Shown here in pieces: positions 5,960 through 6,697 of a stretch of DNA of 6,697 nucleotides; position 1 is the stretch's first letter, and each line of letters opens with the position of its first letter. The notes under the pieces are model-generated. The model had not been told where the DNA came from. It searched no databases and saw only the letters and a program-made list of their open reading frames with translations. This DNA is from a bacterium (lineage in GTDB: Bacteria > Bacillota > Negativicutes > Acidaminococcales > Acidaminococcaceae): the NCBI GenBank assembly GCA_004562175.1, contig SFRS01000040.1:1-6697 (forward strand), read 5' to 3'. The translations under genes and the position numbers were made by a program.

Positions 5960-6025
5960 GCTACTCAACGGCTACTCAGCGGCTACTTGACAGCTACTTG
6001 ACAGCTACTCAACACTTACTCAGTG
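5960..6025. repeat. Six imperfect 11-bp tandem repeats between queC and usp
   Basis: Plus-strand units are GCTACTCAACG, GCTACTCAGCG, GCTACTTGACA (twice, identical), GCTACTCAACA and the degenerate CTTACTCAGTG, head to tail with no gaps. The last unit and part of the fifth lie in the end of queC, including its TGA stop. The rest fills the start of the intergenic region about 100 bases before usp. The central pair reads CTGTCA-N5-CTGTCA on the minus strand, the 11-bp layout of Pho boxes and other OmpR/PhoB-type direct repeats (family knowledge). It may equally be a slippage-made minisatellite. Confidence 0.85.
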
Positions 6026-6689
6026 GGTCCATCACGCCATTGGCAGCAAAAGCAGCTTCCCTGTCGCGACAGGTACCACATTCATGGCAAGGAGTCTCGC
6101 CGCCGTCATAGCAGGACCAAGTGAGCTCATATGGTACACCCAGGCGCAAGCCTTCAGCTACAATATCCTTCTTTGTTTTATCCACAAAGGGAGCTACCAA
6201 GCGCACCTTTTTACCACTGCCCAAGTATACTGCTTGGTTTATGGCCTCATTGAACTCATGGCTGCAATCAGGATAAGCGTTGCCCGCCGCGTCATCAGCG
6301 TGAGGTCCATAATATATCACATCGCAGCCATATTCTAGCGCAATGCTGGCAGCGGTTGCCAAAAAGAGGCCATTGCGAAAGGGAACATAGGTTGTTACTG
6401 CTTCACCGTTACGATCTTTGAGCTGCTCCGCGTAGGAGGCGTGAGGCACTGCTTCAGTAGAACCTGCCAGCAAACTGCAATTGCTATGGGCAAAAATCTG
6501 GGACAAGTCCATTTCTAAAAGCTCCACTTTATAGAATGCCGCAATAGCACGAGCGGACTGCACCTCGCGACTGTGCTTTTGGCCATAGCTCATGGATAAA
6601 GCCAACAAATTATTACCATATTTTTCCTTTGCTAAAGCCAAGCAGGTGGAGCTATCCACCCCACCGCTCAATAAAACCAACGCTTTCAT
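6009..6689 (-). CDS. queC: 7-cyano-7-deazaguanine (preQ0) synthase QueC
   Basis: QueC converts 7-carboxy-7-deazaguanine to preQ0 using ammonia and ATP, a step in making queuosine for the wobble base of tRNAs. With the ATG at 6689 the product has 226 residues, a usual length. The amino end is the ATP-pyrophosphatase P-loop SGGVDSS (8-14). The zinc-binding cysteines are C193, C201, C204 and C207, within SCYDGGETPCHECGTC. The MKALVLLSGG start is what the family shows. An in-frame TTG two codons earlier (6695) is less likely, and the frame stays open to the window edge, so the ribosome site cannot be fully seen. Other que genes, usually neighbours, would lie outside. The last four codons fall within an 11-bp repeat array, but the carboxy end looks normal in length. 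Confidence 0.97.
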   Translation of the reverse strand: MKALVLLSGGVDSSTCLALAKEKYGNNLLALSMSYGQKHSREVQSARAIAAFYKVELLEMDLSQIFAHSNCSLLAGSTEAVPHASYAEQLKDRNGEAVTTYVPFRNGLFLATAASIALEYGCDVIYYGPHADDAAGNAYPDCSHEFNEAINQAVYLGSGKKVRLVAPFVDKTKKDIVAEGLRLGVPYELTWSCYDGGETPCHECGTCRDREAAFAANGVMDPLSKC

Positions 6690-6697
6690 ATCCAATT

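Noticed and set aside
5960..6025. GAG/UAG triplets in the repeat array as a TRAP-type RNA-binding site
   Set aside because: TRAP needs triplets two to three bases apart; here GAG and UAG are adjacent and the pairs recur every 11 bases, which does not fit.

Overview
The window reads as an ordinary chromosomal segment of a Firmicute (Bacillota) with mid-range GC. Three things support this: the gene order dnaX-ybaB-recR-bofA with tRNA-Ser and SRP RNA upstream is a Firmicutes arrangement, the Shine-Dalgarno sequences are strong, and bofA is a gene of endospore formers and their relatives. The SRP RNA is the short form of about 125 nt, without room for the Alu-type domain of the Bacillus RNA. Together with the dicarboxylate symporter this makes a Negativicutes-like anaerobe a plausible guess, but the class is inference only. 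Every supported gene is on the minus strand, so transcription runs from high to low coordinates.

In transcriptional order: queC (preQ0 biosynthesis; ATG at 6689, upstream region outside the window) ends at 6009. Its last codons run into six imperfect 11-bp tandem repeats (5960-6025) that lie in front of a tandem-domain universal stress protein gene (5016-5861), which ends in a hairpin terminator (4962-5002). A near-consensus promoter (4873-4901) with an A/T-rich upstream tract then drives tRNA-Ser(GGA) (4709-4798). A short terminator-like hairpin (4685-4698) separates it from the SRP RNA gene ffs (4545-4669), which ends at a strong terminator (4506-4533). The next promoter (4476-4504) begins directly behind that U-tract and serves dnaX (2366-4387), ybaB (1963-2286), recR (1362-1961) and bofA (1045-1335). 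This looks like one operon, closed by a terminator at 1004-1035.

The last unit is a sodium:dicarboxylate (DAACS) symporter gene starting with GTG at 828 and cut by the window's left edge after 276 codons. Its upstream region carries two 8-bp TGTATACA palindromes exactly 20 bp apart, overlapping a good -35/-10 pair, which is a probable operator.

Functionally the central block is housekeeping: the clamp-loader subunit, a nucleoid-associated protein and the recombination mediator RecR, next to translation and secretion RNAs. The outer genes cover tRNA modification, stress and carbon or amino-acid uptake. No mobile element, CRISPR array or clearly new system is visible. The most unusual signals are regulatory: the 11-bp repeat array before the stress gene and the twin palindromes before the symporter.
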